In this document: in pieces, positions 1 through 7,224 of the stretch
Position numbering within the stretch: the stretch's first letter is position 1
How the letters are laid out: each line of letters starts with the position of its first letter
Assembly (NCBI GenBank): GCA_027065635.1
Contig: JAMONQ010000053.1
Coordinates: forward strand, 1-15,029
Origin: Campylobacterales bacterium
GTDB lineage: Bacteria; Campylobacterota; Campylobacteria; Campylobacterales; Hydrogenimonadaceae
Length of the DNA stretch: 15,029 nt
Direction of reading: 5' to 3'
The notes under the pieces: model-generated
The model's database searches: none
What the model saw: the letters and a program-made list of their open reading frames with translations, nothing else
Told to the model about the DNA's origin: nothing
Translations under genes and position numbers: made by a program

Positions 1-15
1 GATAATGGAGTGATG

Positions 16-963
16 ATGGCTAATATTGTAGATAGTATAAGAAGCGAGATAAAAAAGGTGGTTGTCGGTCAGGAGAAGATGATCGACGGATTGCTGATAG
101 GGCTTGTATGCGATGGGCATATACTTCTTGAGGGTGTTCCTGGACTTGCCAAAACCACTACCGTCAATGCTCTTGCAAAGACGCTCGGTCTTAGATTCAA
201 ACGTGTACAGTTTACTCCGGACCTGCTTCCGAGCGACATTATAGGAGCGGAGATTTACGATCCTAAAAACAATACGTTCAAAATCAAAAGAGGTCCGGTT
301 TTTACCAATCTTCTTTTGGCTGACGAGATAAACAGAGCACCTGCCAAAGTGCAGTCTGCATTGTTGGAGGTGATGCAGGAGCGTCAGGTAACTATAGGTG
401 AAGAGAGCTTCAAGATCGCCAGGCCCTTTCTTGTAATGGCCACTCAGAACCCTGTCGAGCAGGAGGGTGCATACAATCTGCCCGAAGCTCAACTCGATCG
501 ATTCATGATGAAACTGGTAGTCGGTTACAACACTCCCGACGAAGAGCTCGAGATAGCTCGCAGAGTTGCGAATGAGGCTCTCGGTCAAATAGAAGAGGTC
601 GCAACTCCTGAAGATATTCTGTCGATGAAAGAAGATGTGAAAAAGATACATATAGACAAAGAGGTGGAGAAGTATATAGTCGACCTCGTCTTTGCAACCA
701 GAGAGCCGGCGAAGTATGGTCTGGAATCGATCGAGAAATGGATTATGTACGGAGCCAGTCCGAGGGCTTCAATAGACCTTTACAAAACCAGTCGTGCACG
801 TGCCTACCTGCGTGAAAAGGATTTCGTATCGCCGGTGGATATAGCATATGTCGCAAAAAGTGTATTGAGGCACCGGATAATTCTCAGTTACGAAGCGGAA
901 GCGGAGGAGATCACAACGGATATGGTGGTCGAAAAGGTGCTTGAAACAGTCGAAATTCCATAG
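16..963 (+). CDS. moxR: MoxR-family AAA+ ATPase of the Bat operon
   Basis: MoxR AAA+ ATPases act as chaperone-like partners of VWA-domain proteins, and this one heads a run of such genes. Numbering residues from the GTG at 10, Walker A (GVPGLAKT) is at about 42-49, Walker B (LLLADE) at 101-106, sensor 1 (ATQNP, Asn148) at 145-149, and the family signature EGAYNLPEAQLDRF at 153-166; the conserved lid/sensor 2 SPRAS segment is near 250. The length, about 315 residues, is normal. Three starts are in tandem: GTG at 10, ATG at 13 and ATG at 16. GGAG at 7-10 is best spaced (5 nt) for the ATG at 16, so I chose it. A TGA at 11-13 could be the stop of an upstream gene, which would put moxR inside a longer transcript. 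The family assignment is firm; its substrate here is inferred. Confidence 0.95.
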   Translation: MANIVDSIRSEIKKVVVGQEKMIDGLLIGLVCDGHILLEGVPGLAKTTTVNALAKTLGLRFKRVQFTPDLLPSDIIGAEIYDPKNNTFKIKRGPVFTNLLLADEINRAPAKVQSALLEVMQERQVTIGEESFKIARPFLVMATQNPVEQEGAYNLPEAQLDRFMMKLVVGYNTPDEELEIARRVANEALGQIEEVATPEDILSMKEDVKKIHIDKEVEKYIVDLVFATREPAKYGLESIEKWIMYGASPRASIDLYKTSRARAYLREKDFVSPVDIAYVAKSVLRHRIILSYEAEAEEITTDMVVEKVLETVEIP

Positions 964-971
964 GTTCGAAA

Positions 972-1808
972 GTGAACAGACGCCTCAAGACGCTACTTGT
1001 AAAAACGAAGCGGCAGGTCTTTTCGGAGATGATCGGAAACAATCCGTCTCTATTTCATGGAGAGGGGTACGATTTTAGCGAACTAAGAGAGTATCAGGTA
1101 GGCGATGATATTCGAAAGATTGAATGGACCATTACCGCAAAGCTTCAGAAGCCGTATGTGAAAATTTTTCATGAAGAGAGAGAACTCAGTATAGTGGCTG
1201 CCTGCATGCTGGGCGGATCTCTGTTTTTCGGTACTGAAAGAATCAAACATGACGTCGTCACGGAGATAGCGGCCATTATCGGATATTCGGCGGTGAAGAA
1301 TTCGGACCTGTTTACGGGGGTTGTTGTCGGTAACGGAGTCGAGTCTGTTGAGCGGCCTACAAAACGGATTTTCGGTGTTAACAGGTTTATCGAGAGAGTA
1401 GACGGCACGAGTCTTCTTGGAAGAGAGTGTGACTATATCGGCGGGATACGTGCGCTTTTCGATCGCATAAAAAGAAAAAGTATACTTTTCGTTATCGGTG
1501 ACTTTCTCGCGGAGGTCGATTTGGCGCTTTTAAGCAGGCGGCATGAAGTGATTGCCGTTATAGTCAGAGATCGTTTTGAGGAGCACCCCGTACCTCTTGG
1601 GCAGGTGCATCTGGTAGATCCCGGCAGTGGTGCTACTCTTAATACAAACTTCTCGGAGCGCAGCGTAAAAGAGTATAGAGCCAAAGTCATAGAGAACGAC
1701 AGAAATCTATACAGACATTTGAACAGGCACAGGATCAGGTTTGTCAAAATCTATACGGACGAGGATCCTTTTGGAAAGCTTTCAAGACTCTTTGGAGGAA
1801 GAGCGTGA
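972..1808 (+). CDS. DUF58 protein with degenerate VWA metal site
   Basis: DUF58 proteins accompany MoxR ATPases in Bat-type operons. The family signature is clear: FSELREYQVGDDIRKIEW at about 35-52, followed by YVKIFHEEREL at 62-72. Next, where the VWA MIDAS DxSxS is usually found (vD.S.SM.FG), the sequence reads CMLGGSLFFG at 78-87. The acidic residue is missing and only the last serine remains. The C-terminal half, with SILFVIGDFL at 170-179, looks like a Rossmann-type VWA core. The 278-residue length is ordinary and there is no obvious membrane segment. The GTG start, 8 bp after the moxR stop, is the first codon giving the full family N-terminus; its ribosome site is weak, suggesting coupling to moxR. 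The stop overlaps the next start (GTGA). The family call is strong; the molecular role is unknown. Confidence 0.9.
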   Translation: MNRRLKTLLVKTKRQVFSEMIGNNPSLFHGEGYDFSELREYQVGDDIRKIEWTITAKLQKPYVKIFHEERELSIVAACMLGGSLFFGTERIKHDVVTEIAAIIGYSAVKNSDLFTGVVVGNGVESVERPTKRIFGVNRFIERVDGTSLLGRECDYIGGIRALFDRIKRKSILFVIGDFLAEVDLALLSRRHEVIAVIVRDRFEEHPVPLGQVHLVDPGSGATLNTNFSERSVKEYRAKVIENDRNLYRHLNRHRIRFVKIYTDEDPFGKLSRLFGGRA

Positions 1809-2206
1809 ATCCGTCTCAGATTCCAATAAGAGATATAAAGCCTCTCATTCCCATTCCCGATATCTCTTTCTATCTCTTTGCAGCTTTCGTACTGTCGGGA
1901 GTGCTGGTTTTATCGGCGGCCGTTATATATTTGTGGCGCAGATGGCATCGTGGCAGAAAGATAGATCCGAGGCTTGAATGGCTTGAAAGATTGGAACGAA
2001 TCGATTACAGTGACGCTAAGCGTGCAGCATATCTGATGACCAGATACGGCAGGCTTTTGGCGGAGGATAAGAGACGTCAGGAGATCATGGAGCAGCTGCT
2101 TCCAAGGCTGCAGAGGTATAAATACAAAAAGAGTGTCCCGCCGCTCGATGAGGAGACAAAGAGGTTTATGAAACTTTTTATAGAGATGTCAAAAGATGCA
2201 CTTTGA
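1805..2206 (+). CDS. Small single-pass membrane protein, DUF4381-like
   Basis: This 133-residue protein has a proline/isoleucine-rich N-terminus (about 7-20, RDI...IPIPDI), one transmembrane helix at about 21-44, the positively charged turn RRWHRGRK, and a basic, helical cytoplasmic tail of about 85 residues. That layout, together with the position between the DUF58 gene and batA, matches DUF4381 proteins, which usually sit there in MoxR/Bat operons and begin with a similar 'LRDI..P..IS' motif. I base the family call on layout and this short motif only, so it is moderate. The GTG start overlaps the DUF58 stop by 4 bp and has GGAGGA at 1794-1799, five bases upstream. The end overlaps batA by 11 bp. 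It plausibly anchors or bridges the complex in the inner membrane. Confidence 0.8.
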   Translation: MNPSQIPIRDIKPLIPIPDISFYLFAAFVLSGVLVLSAAVIYLWRRWHRGRKIDPRLEWLERLERIDYSDAKRAAYLMTRYGRLLAEDKRRQEIMEQLLPRLQRYKYKKSVPPLDEETKRFMKLFIEMSKDAL

Positions 2207-3095
2207 ATACCCGTGGGTATTGTCGGCGATTTTTGTTTTTATTTTCTGCGAGATAAAGTGCCCGCTTCGGCTCGATATGCTCTATTTCCCGAATATAAAG
2301 AGTATTGGCAGGTCGAGGGTCGGTACCTCTTTACTGCAAGCTTTGAAGTGGATGGTTATCAGCGGAGCCGTTGTTGCAATGGCATCTCCGGTGACGACCA
2401 AAGAGATAGTTCCATCTTTTGGAATGGGACGCGACATGGTTTTGATAGTCGATGCGAGCAGATCTATGGATGAGAGCTTCTCCATCGTAAAGAGGGAGAA
2501 CAAGTTTGAAACTCTAAAAAAAATCCTTGAATCTTTTATAAAGAAGAGAGAAGGTGACAGGCTGGGGCTGGTAGTGTTCGGTGAATTTGCCTATATAGCG
2601 TCACCGGTTACATTCGATCACGATATGCTCGCAAAAATGGTTCCCTATTTGCAGGTTGGGATGGCAGGAGAGAGGACCGCTATTACCGATGCTGTAGCCA
2701 TGGCCGCCAAGCTTCTTGGAAGATCCGATGCGAAAACCAAAATTGCGATCCTTTTGACAGACGGCCGCAACACTGCAGGAAAGGTTCCGGTCCAGGTCGT
2801 AAAAAAGCTTCTAAAACAGTACAAGATAAAGCTTTACACAATAGGTGTGGGACGGCCTGGTGACTATGACCGTAATATTCTGGACGAACTGGCCAAAACG
2901 ACAGGAGGAAAGTTTTTCTCCGCGTCGGATGCGGGAATGCTTAAAAAAGTGTATGAAACTATAGACAAACTCGAGCCTTCGATGGTAAAACAGCAACCGG
3001 TTACAGAGACGACATACCTATTCAGCTATCCTCTTTTCGTGGCTGCTATGTCGCTTCTTGGATACCTCTTTTTATTGAACAGGAGCGAAGTGTGA
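2196..3095 (+). CDS. batA: BatA, membrane-anchored VWA-domain protein
   Basis: BatA is an inner-membrane VWA protein of the Bacteroides aerotolerance (Bat) type, thought to work with a MoxR ATPase. The N-terminal 66 residues are hydrophobic, with membrane segments at about 8-18 and 49-65. The VWA domain follows (about 80-260) with a complete metal-ion-dependent adhesion site: DASRS (Asp86, Ser88, Ser90), Thr161 in ERTAITDA, and Asp189 in LLTDGRN. A C-terminal helix lies at about 274-294. The length (299 residues) and the TM-VWA-TM order are typical. The ATG start overlaps the previous gene by 11 bp with only a weak ribosome site, so translation is probably coupled. Its GTG-starting neighbour overlaps the stop by 4 bp. 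The intact MIDAS contrasts with the degenerate one in the DUF58 gene. Confidence 0.92.
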   Translation: MHFEYPWVLSAIFVFIFCEIKCPLRLDMLYFPNIKSIGRSRVGTSLLQALKWMVISGAVVAMASPVTTKEIVPSFGMGRDMVLIVDASRSMDESFSIVKRENKFETLKKILESFIKKREGDRLGLVVFGEFAYIASPVTFDHDMLAKMVPYLQVGMAGERTAITDAVAMAAKLLGRSDAKTKIAILLTDGRNTAGKVPVQVVKKLLKQYKIKLYTIGVGRPGDYDRNILDELAKTTGGKFFSASDAGMLKKVYETIDKLEPSMVKQQPVTETTYLFSYPLFVAAMSLLGYLFLLNRSEV

Positions 3096-4720
3096 AGTTT
3101 CTATATCCGGAGTTTATCTACTTGATGCTTCTGCCGGCTGCACTTTTGATCTATCTCATATCGACCAACAAAGACAGGCTGGAGAGGATTTTTGCACCGC
3201 AAGTCTTGGAGCGGCTCAGGATCAGCGGAGATTCCCTGGGGAGAAAAGGCCATAACCTTCTGGCTTTTGCATCGCTTTTTTTCATGACTCTCGCATTGGC
3301 CCAACCGGTTATCGAGGAGGGAGAGAGACGTATAAAAAGCACAGGAGCCGACTTGGTAATAGCGCTCGACCTCTCCCGTTCCATGAAAGCTGCCGACTTC
3401 TATCCGGACAGACTCTCTTTCGCAAAACAGAAAATAGAAGAGATATTGCCGAATCTGCCGGTAGGGAGGGTAGGGCTACTCGGCTTTACATCCGCATCGT
3501 TTATCATAGCCCCTCTGACTGAAGACAGGGAGAGTGTAGAGTTTTTGCTCAAACGATTGGAACCTGATAGTGTAACACAGGAGGGGACGGATATTTTGGC
3601 GGCACTCAAAGGTGCCAATAGACTTTTAAAAAATAGCAGAAGAAAGAAGGTGCTTCTCGTTACAGATGGCGGCGACTCCGGTGATCTGGAGGGGATACGC
3701 AGGTTTATCGAAAAAAACGGCATAGAGTTGATTGTCTGGATGGCGGCTACAGAAAGAGGGGCTCCCGTTCCAAACAGTGCTTCCGGTTCCATTCAAAACG
3801 CGGGCAAAGTTGTAATAAGTCGTGCAAACGGCGCATTGAAAGAGCCGGCTCAGCATAGCGGAGGTCTGTATGTCATGGCGACACTATCGCAGACGGATGA
3901 AAAAGAGATAATCTCCTATCTGGAAAAAGATGGTTCGGCTCACGGGCATGAGAGAATCGTTCACAAGCGAATAGAGCTTTTTTACTACCCGCTTTTTATA
4001 TCGCTGCTGATTTTGCCTTTTGCCCTCTACTCCGTCGGTGCGAAACGCAACGTGGCGGTTGCCGCCATTTTTGTATACACTCTTTTTTCTCCTCGGTATG
4101 TTGATGCCGGGATAATGGATTTTGCTCTTATAGAAAAGGGGCAAAAGGCTTATGCCGACGGAGATTACAATATAAGCGTACAAGCCTTTGAAGAGTTGAG
4201 TCATAGCAAACCGAAAAACGAGGTATGGTTCGATCTGGCGGGAAGCTACTATAAAAGCGGACGTTATAAAATGGCTTTTCATACATATGAAAAGATTGTA
4301 ACCTCCGATACAAAGCTCGAAATGGCAAAGCTATACGGTATGGCCAACGCTCTTGTCAAACTCGGAGAGCTTGAAAAAGGCGCACAACTATATCGCAAGG
4401 TGCTTGAAATGGGAGAGGATGAGGATGCCAGAGCGAATCTCGAGCTTGTTTTGAAGCTTCTTGAAAAGCGCAAGAAGAAGAAAGAGGGAGGGCCCGGAGA
4501 TAGGGACGAGAAGAGTAGAGAGAAAAAGGGCGGTTCGGCCGAGAAGGAGTCCGCAAAGAGCGGTTCCGAGTCGGGGTCGATAAAAGGTTCCGAAAGTTCA
4601 AGAAAGATAAGTGAAGCTGAAGAGAGAAAATGGATGCGTTTGATACAGAAGCAGCCTCTAAAGTCGAAACTATATCCGTTGATACCGCCCGAGGAGGATA
4701 AAAATGTCGCTCCGTGGTAA
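3092..4720 (+). CDS. batB: BatB-BatC fusion: VWA domain plus TPR domain
   Basis: The N-terminal half is a BatB-type membrane VWA protein: helices at about 8-24 and 55-72, then a VWA domain with intact MIDAS (DLSRS, Asp93/Ser95/Ser97; Thr166 in GTDILAA; Asp192 in LVTDGGD). Two hydrophobic segments follow at about 296-315 and 321-334. The second half is BatC-like: tetratricopeptide repeats at about 344-455 (KGQKAYADGDYNISVQAFEE, then a repeat from 378), a Lys/Glu/Ser/Gly-rich linker at 460-510, and a conserved-looking tail starting EERKWMRLI. In Bacteroides batB and batC are separate; here one 542-residue frame encodes both. Translation starts at GTG, overlapping the batA stop, with AGGAG at 3081-3085 six bases before it. 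By topology the TPR part is probably periplasmic, to be checked. Confidence 0.9.
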   Translation: MKFLYPEFIYLMLLPAALLIYLISTNKDRLERIFAPQVLERLRISGDSLGRKGHNLLAFASLFFMTLALAQPVIEEGERRIKSTGADLVIALDLSRSMKAADFYPDRLSFAKQKIEEILPNLPVGRVGLLGFTSASFIIAPLTEDRESVEFLLKRLEPDSVTQEGTDILAALKGANRLLKNSRRKKVLLVTDGGDSGDLEGIRRFIEKNGIELIVWMAATERGAPVPNSASGSIQNAGKVVISRANGALKEPAQHSGGLYVMATLSQTDEKEIISYLEKDGSAHGHERIVHKRIELFYYPLFISLLILPFALYSVGAKRNVAVAAIFVYTLFSPRYVDAGIMDFALIEKGQKAYADGDYNISVQAFEELSHSKPKNEVWFDLAGSYYKSGRYKMAFHTYEKIVTSDTKLEMAKLYGMANALVKLGELEKGAQLYRKVLEMGEDEDARANLELVLKLLEKRKKKKEGGPGDRDEKSREKKGGSAEKESAKSGSESGSIKGSESSRKISEAEERKWMRLIQKQPLKSKLYPLIPPEEDKNVAPW

Positions 4721-6131
4721 AGTGTTTTTCCTGAGTATGCTTTTTTGCATCTACTCTTATGCCGGTGTGAAAGCATATGTAGATGAAAACCCGGTTATTT
4801 CCAGCGAGATGGTGGAATACGAGATCGAGGCGGTTGGAGAGTCTGTCCGTTTTCCGACAATAAAGAAGATCGGCAGCCTGAAAGTTTCGGCCGGAGAGAA
4901 AGAGCGGCTCGAGTGGTTCGAAGGTAATAAAAGTGTCGTAAAGTGGGTCAGGACCTATACCTTTTCTCCCCAAAAGAGTATGACTATTCCTGCGTATAAG
5001 GTGATTGTAGACGGGAAAGAGGAGTGGACGAAGCCGATATTTTTACAGGTAAAGGCAAACTCTTCGGACAGGAAGGATGATTTTCGTATAGAATTGAAAA
5101 TATCAAAAAGAGAGGTTTACGAGGGGGAGCCTGTCGATGTGGCGATACGATTTCTCGAGAGACGCGACGTGTCTGTCATGAGTGTCGATTTCGTGCCTAT
5201 AAAGTATGAGAACTTCTGGGTCAAGAGGGTAGGAAAGCCCAAAAGATACGGTGAGGGAAACTATCTGGTTCATGAAGTGAGATACCTCTTTTTCCCTCAA
5301 AAGAGCGGAGAGTTGAAAATAGGTCCAGCGCAGGTAAAGGTGGCGAGGGCGGAAAAAGTGAGAGATGCCTTCGGCTTCATAGTCAGAAGGCCAAAGTGGA
5401 GCACCATGACTTCCGAAGTGAAAACTCTTGAGGTAAAGCCGCTTCCAGAAGGGGTGGAGCTGGTCGGTGACTATAGAATGAGCCTGAAAGTGTCTCCCAA
5501 AAAGGTGCAGGCCGGCCAGCCTGTGACTCTGACTATCCGCGTCGAAGGAGACGGCAATATAGAGGATTTTGAGCTTCGACCGCTGCGAATCGACGGCGTG
5601 ACCGTTTATGCCGATGAACCGAAAGTAGAGCAGCACTACAGCAGCGGCATCTATAGCGGAAGTTGGGAGAAGAGGTTTGTACTGATTGCGGAGAGCTCCT
5701 ATACGATACCGCCATTTAAAGTACGCTTTTTAGATCCCGATAGCGGAAAAGTAAAAGAGATTTCAAGCGATTCCGTAAAAATAGAGGTTGTCGGAGCTTT
5801 GAAAAACGGCGGTATGGATGATTTTCCCTCCAGAATCCAAGAGGACGGTTCCATGAGGCTGAAACATCTTTTCGGTTATGTAGTTGCCTTTTTTGCAGGG
5901 GTGGTTGCAGTGTATCTATTCCGGTTTTTAAAGAGGAGAATCTCTTATAAAAGAGGCTCTCGAAGCGTTCCGGACGAGCACATGATGCTTCAGCGGCTCA
6001 TGCCGTATATTTCAGAGTCGAAAGATGCGGCCCAGATGGCTGAGAATCTTTATGCCAACCTGTTCGAAGGCAAAGCGGTGAAAATAGATAAAAAGCGGTT
6101 CGAAAAGCTTATGGCGGATCTGAAGGATTGA
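4704..6131 (+). CDS. batD: BatD, membrane-anchored periplasmic protein of the Bat operon
   Basis: BatD is the large periplasmic partner in Bat operons. Residues 1-24 look like a signal peptide (MSLRGKVFFLSMLFCIYSYA, then GVKA). The body is beta-rich and resembles the repeated immunoglobulin-like BatD/Oxygen-tolerance fold, with phrases such as YTFSPQKSMTIPAYKV at about 89-104, the repeat-like YLFFPQKSGELKIGPAQVKV later, and SYTIPPFKV further on. One transmembrane helix at about 389-409 precedes a basic stretch (KRR) and a roughly 63-residue cytoplasmic tail. The 475-residue length fits the smaller BatD members. The ATG has GAGGAGG at 4691-4697, spacing 6, lying inside the end of batB; the genes overlap by 17 bp. 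This is the last gene of the operon, and I see no batE after it. Family assignment is good; biochemical function is unknown. Confidence 0.87.
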   Translation: MSLRGKVFFLSMLFCIYSYAGVKAYVDENPVISSEMVEYEIEAVGESVRFPTIKKIGSLKVSAGEKERLEWFEGNKSVVKWVRTYTFSPQKSMTIPAYKVIVDGKEEWTKPIFLQVKANSSDRKDDFRIELKISKREVYEGEPVDVAIRFLERRDVSVMSVDFVPIKYENFWVKRVGKPKRYGEGNYLVHEVRYLFFPQKSGELKIGPAQVKVARAEKVRDAFGFIVRRPKWSTMTSEVKTLEVKPLPEGVELVGDYRMSLKVSPKKVQAGQPVTLTIRVEGDGNIEDFELRPLRIDGVTVYADEPKVEQHYSSGIYSGSWEKRFVLIAESSYTIPPFKVRFLDPDSGKVKEISSDSVKIEVVGALKNGGMDDFPSRIQEDGSMRLKHLFGYVVAFFAGVVAVYLFRFLKRRISYKRGSRSVPDEHMMLQRLMPYISESKDAAQMAENLYANLFEGKAVKIDKKRFEKLMADLKD

Positions 6132-6152
6132 GCGGGTACTACTCAATCTTTT
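6123..6152 (+). terminator. Intrinsic terminator of the Bat operon
   Basis: GATTGAG at 6126-6132 pairs with CTCAATC at 6142-6148 around a 9-base loop, followed by TTTT at 6149-6152. Flanking A-T and G-T pairs could extend the stem by three. The left arm contains the batD stop codon (6129-6131). It lies in the 36-bp gap before the convergent tyrA end. Confidence 0.65.
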
Positions 6153-6167
6153 GTCCGTATATTTAAT

Positions 6168-6995
6168 TCATAATATTTCATGCAGCTTTTTAGCCTCCTG
6201 CATCCACCTTTTTACACCTTCCCAGTCCGATTCGTTGATCAGTTTTCTACACGTTTTCAACTCATCTTCGAAGTGATCCATGGCCATTAGAAGGTTTTCT
6301 CGATTCTGCTTGAATATCTCCTCCCACATTACCGGTGAACTCTTCGCGAGACGGCTCATATCCTTGAATCCGCCTGCCGCGAGAATAAGGATGTTTTTTG
6401 AATCCTCCTGGGCCAGTACAGCATTTGCCAGTGCGTAGCTTATAGCGTGAGGAAGATGACTTATGTATGCCGCATGCCTGTCGTGCTCCTTCGCATCCAT
6501 CGTGACCACCCTCATTCCTATCGCTTCAAAGAGTGTGCGGGCTATGATTTTTTGGCGCTCTCCGCTCTCATCTATGTTGCAAAGGACCACGATTTTATCG
6601 CGATAGAGATTGGCGACTGCCGCTTCCGGACCAAATTTTTCCGTTCCTGTCATCGGATGGGCGGCAACCACGTTTTTACGGATTTTTGGAGGAATGTTCT
6701 CCACGATTTTCGCCTTAGTGCTTCCCAGATCGATTATCGTACTCTTATCATCCACGCCCTCAAGATCGCCGAGAGCCTTTATGATCCCCTCTACCGGAAT
6801 CGCAAGAAATATGACGTCACTCTTTTTAAGCTCATCCCATGTGACTATGGCATCTACGAGATCGTGCTCGAGAGCGGTTTTGCAGTGTTGGTCGTTATGA
6901 TCGTACCCTACAATCTTTCCAACTTCGCCCACCCCTTTGAGAGCGAGACCCAAAGAGCCTCCCATAAGTCCCAAACCGACTATTCCTACTACCAT
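6168..6995 (-). CDS. tyrA: Prephenate dehydrogenase
   Basis: This enzyme oxidatively decarboxylates prephenate to 4-hydroxyphenylpyruvate with NAD(P)+ in tyrosine biosynthesis, in the cytoplasm. The N-terminal Rossmann fold carries VGLGLMGGSLG (Gly7-Gly12 dinucleotide motif). HPMTGTEKFGPEAA at about 113-126 is the family substrate-site motif, and HDRHAAYISHLPHA at 171-184 contains further conserved histidines. SRLAKSSPVMWEEIF at 214-228 is the usual helical-domain signature. At 275 residues it is a monofunctional dehydrogenase, with no chorismate mutase or ACT domain visible. The ATG has AAGGA six bases upstream (complement of 7002-7006). It diverges from bamA, an adjacency I also recall from Campylobacter jejuni (Cj0130/Cj0129c). 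Confidence 0.95.
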   Translation of the reverse strand: MVVGIVGLGLMGGSLGLALKGVGEVGKIVGYDHNDQHCKTALEHDLVDAIVTWDELKKSDVIFLAIPVEGIIKALGDLEGVDDKSTIIDLGSTKAKIVENIPPKIRKNVVAAHPMTGTEKFGPEAAVANLYRDKIVVLCNIDESGERQKIIARTLFEAIGMRVVTMDAKEHDRHAAYISHLPHAISYALANAVLAQEDSKNILILAAGGFKDMSRLAKSSPVMWEEIFKQNRENLLMAMDHFEDELKTCRKLINESDWEGVKRWMQEAKKLHEIL

Positions 6996-7050
6996 GGTCC
7001 GTCCTTTATCGCAATTGCATGCAGCCGCCTCCGCCTCTTTGGCAGCCTCG

Positions 7051-7085
7051 TATACCGTATATTATGAATCCAAAATTGTAGCCAA
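7051..7085 (-). promoter_or_regulatory. Weak candidate tyrA promoter with inverted repeat
   Basis: On the minus strand, TTGGCT (7085-7080) lies 15 bases before TAATAT (7064-7059), or CATAAT (7066-7061) may serve as the -10. A perfect inverted repeat TATACCGTATA (7051-7061) covers the likely -10 to start region, an operator-like place. The -35 is poor, so this is tentative. Confidence 0.3.
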
Positions 7086-7091
7086 GAGTCA

Positions 7092-7158
7092 GTTTAATTG
7101 AGTTTAACCCGGAAAAAAGATCCCTTCAAACCGATTTGCGTAACGTCTGTTTAATTGA
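7092..7158 (+). repeat. Repeated TTTAATTGA motifs upstream of bamA
   Basis: GTTTAATTGA occurs exactly at 7092-7101 and again at 7149-7158. The first copy is followed by another TTTAA, so TTTAA starts at 7093 and 7103, one helical turn apart. This spacing suits OmpR-type regulators. The repeats lie between the divergent tyrA and bamA genes; I find no good bamA -10/-35 pair next to them. Confidence 0.45.
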
Positions 7159-7224
7159 AAAGATGATAAGATTGATCCTTTTTACAGGTTCTGGTAAGAG
7201 CATATTTTTCAACAGAGGATTTGA

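Noticed and set aside
11..13. TGA that could be the stop of a gene upstream of moxR
   Set aside because: Too little upstream sequence is present to show a coding frame, so it is only mentioned with moxR.
4472..4492. A 21-base all-purine tract in batB that might be a slippage or triplex site
   Set aside because: It encodes the Lys/Glu-rich linker, is not a simple repeat of one unit, and the frame continues normally.
4279..4973. Two long minus-strand frames opposite the batB/batD junction
   Set aside because: Both are antisense to well-supported genes, and their serine/phenylalanine-rich products reflect the purine-rich coding strand.
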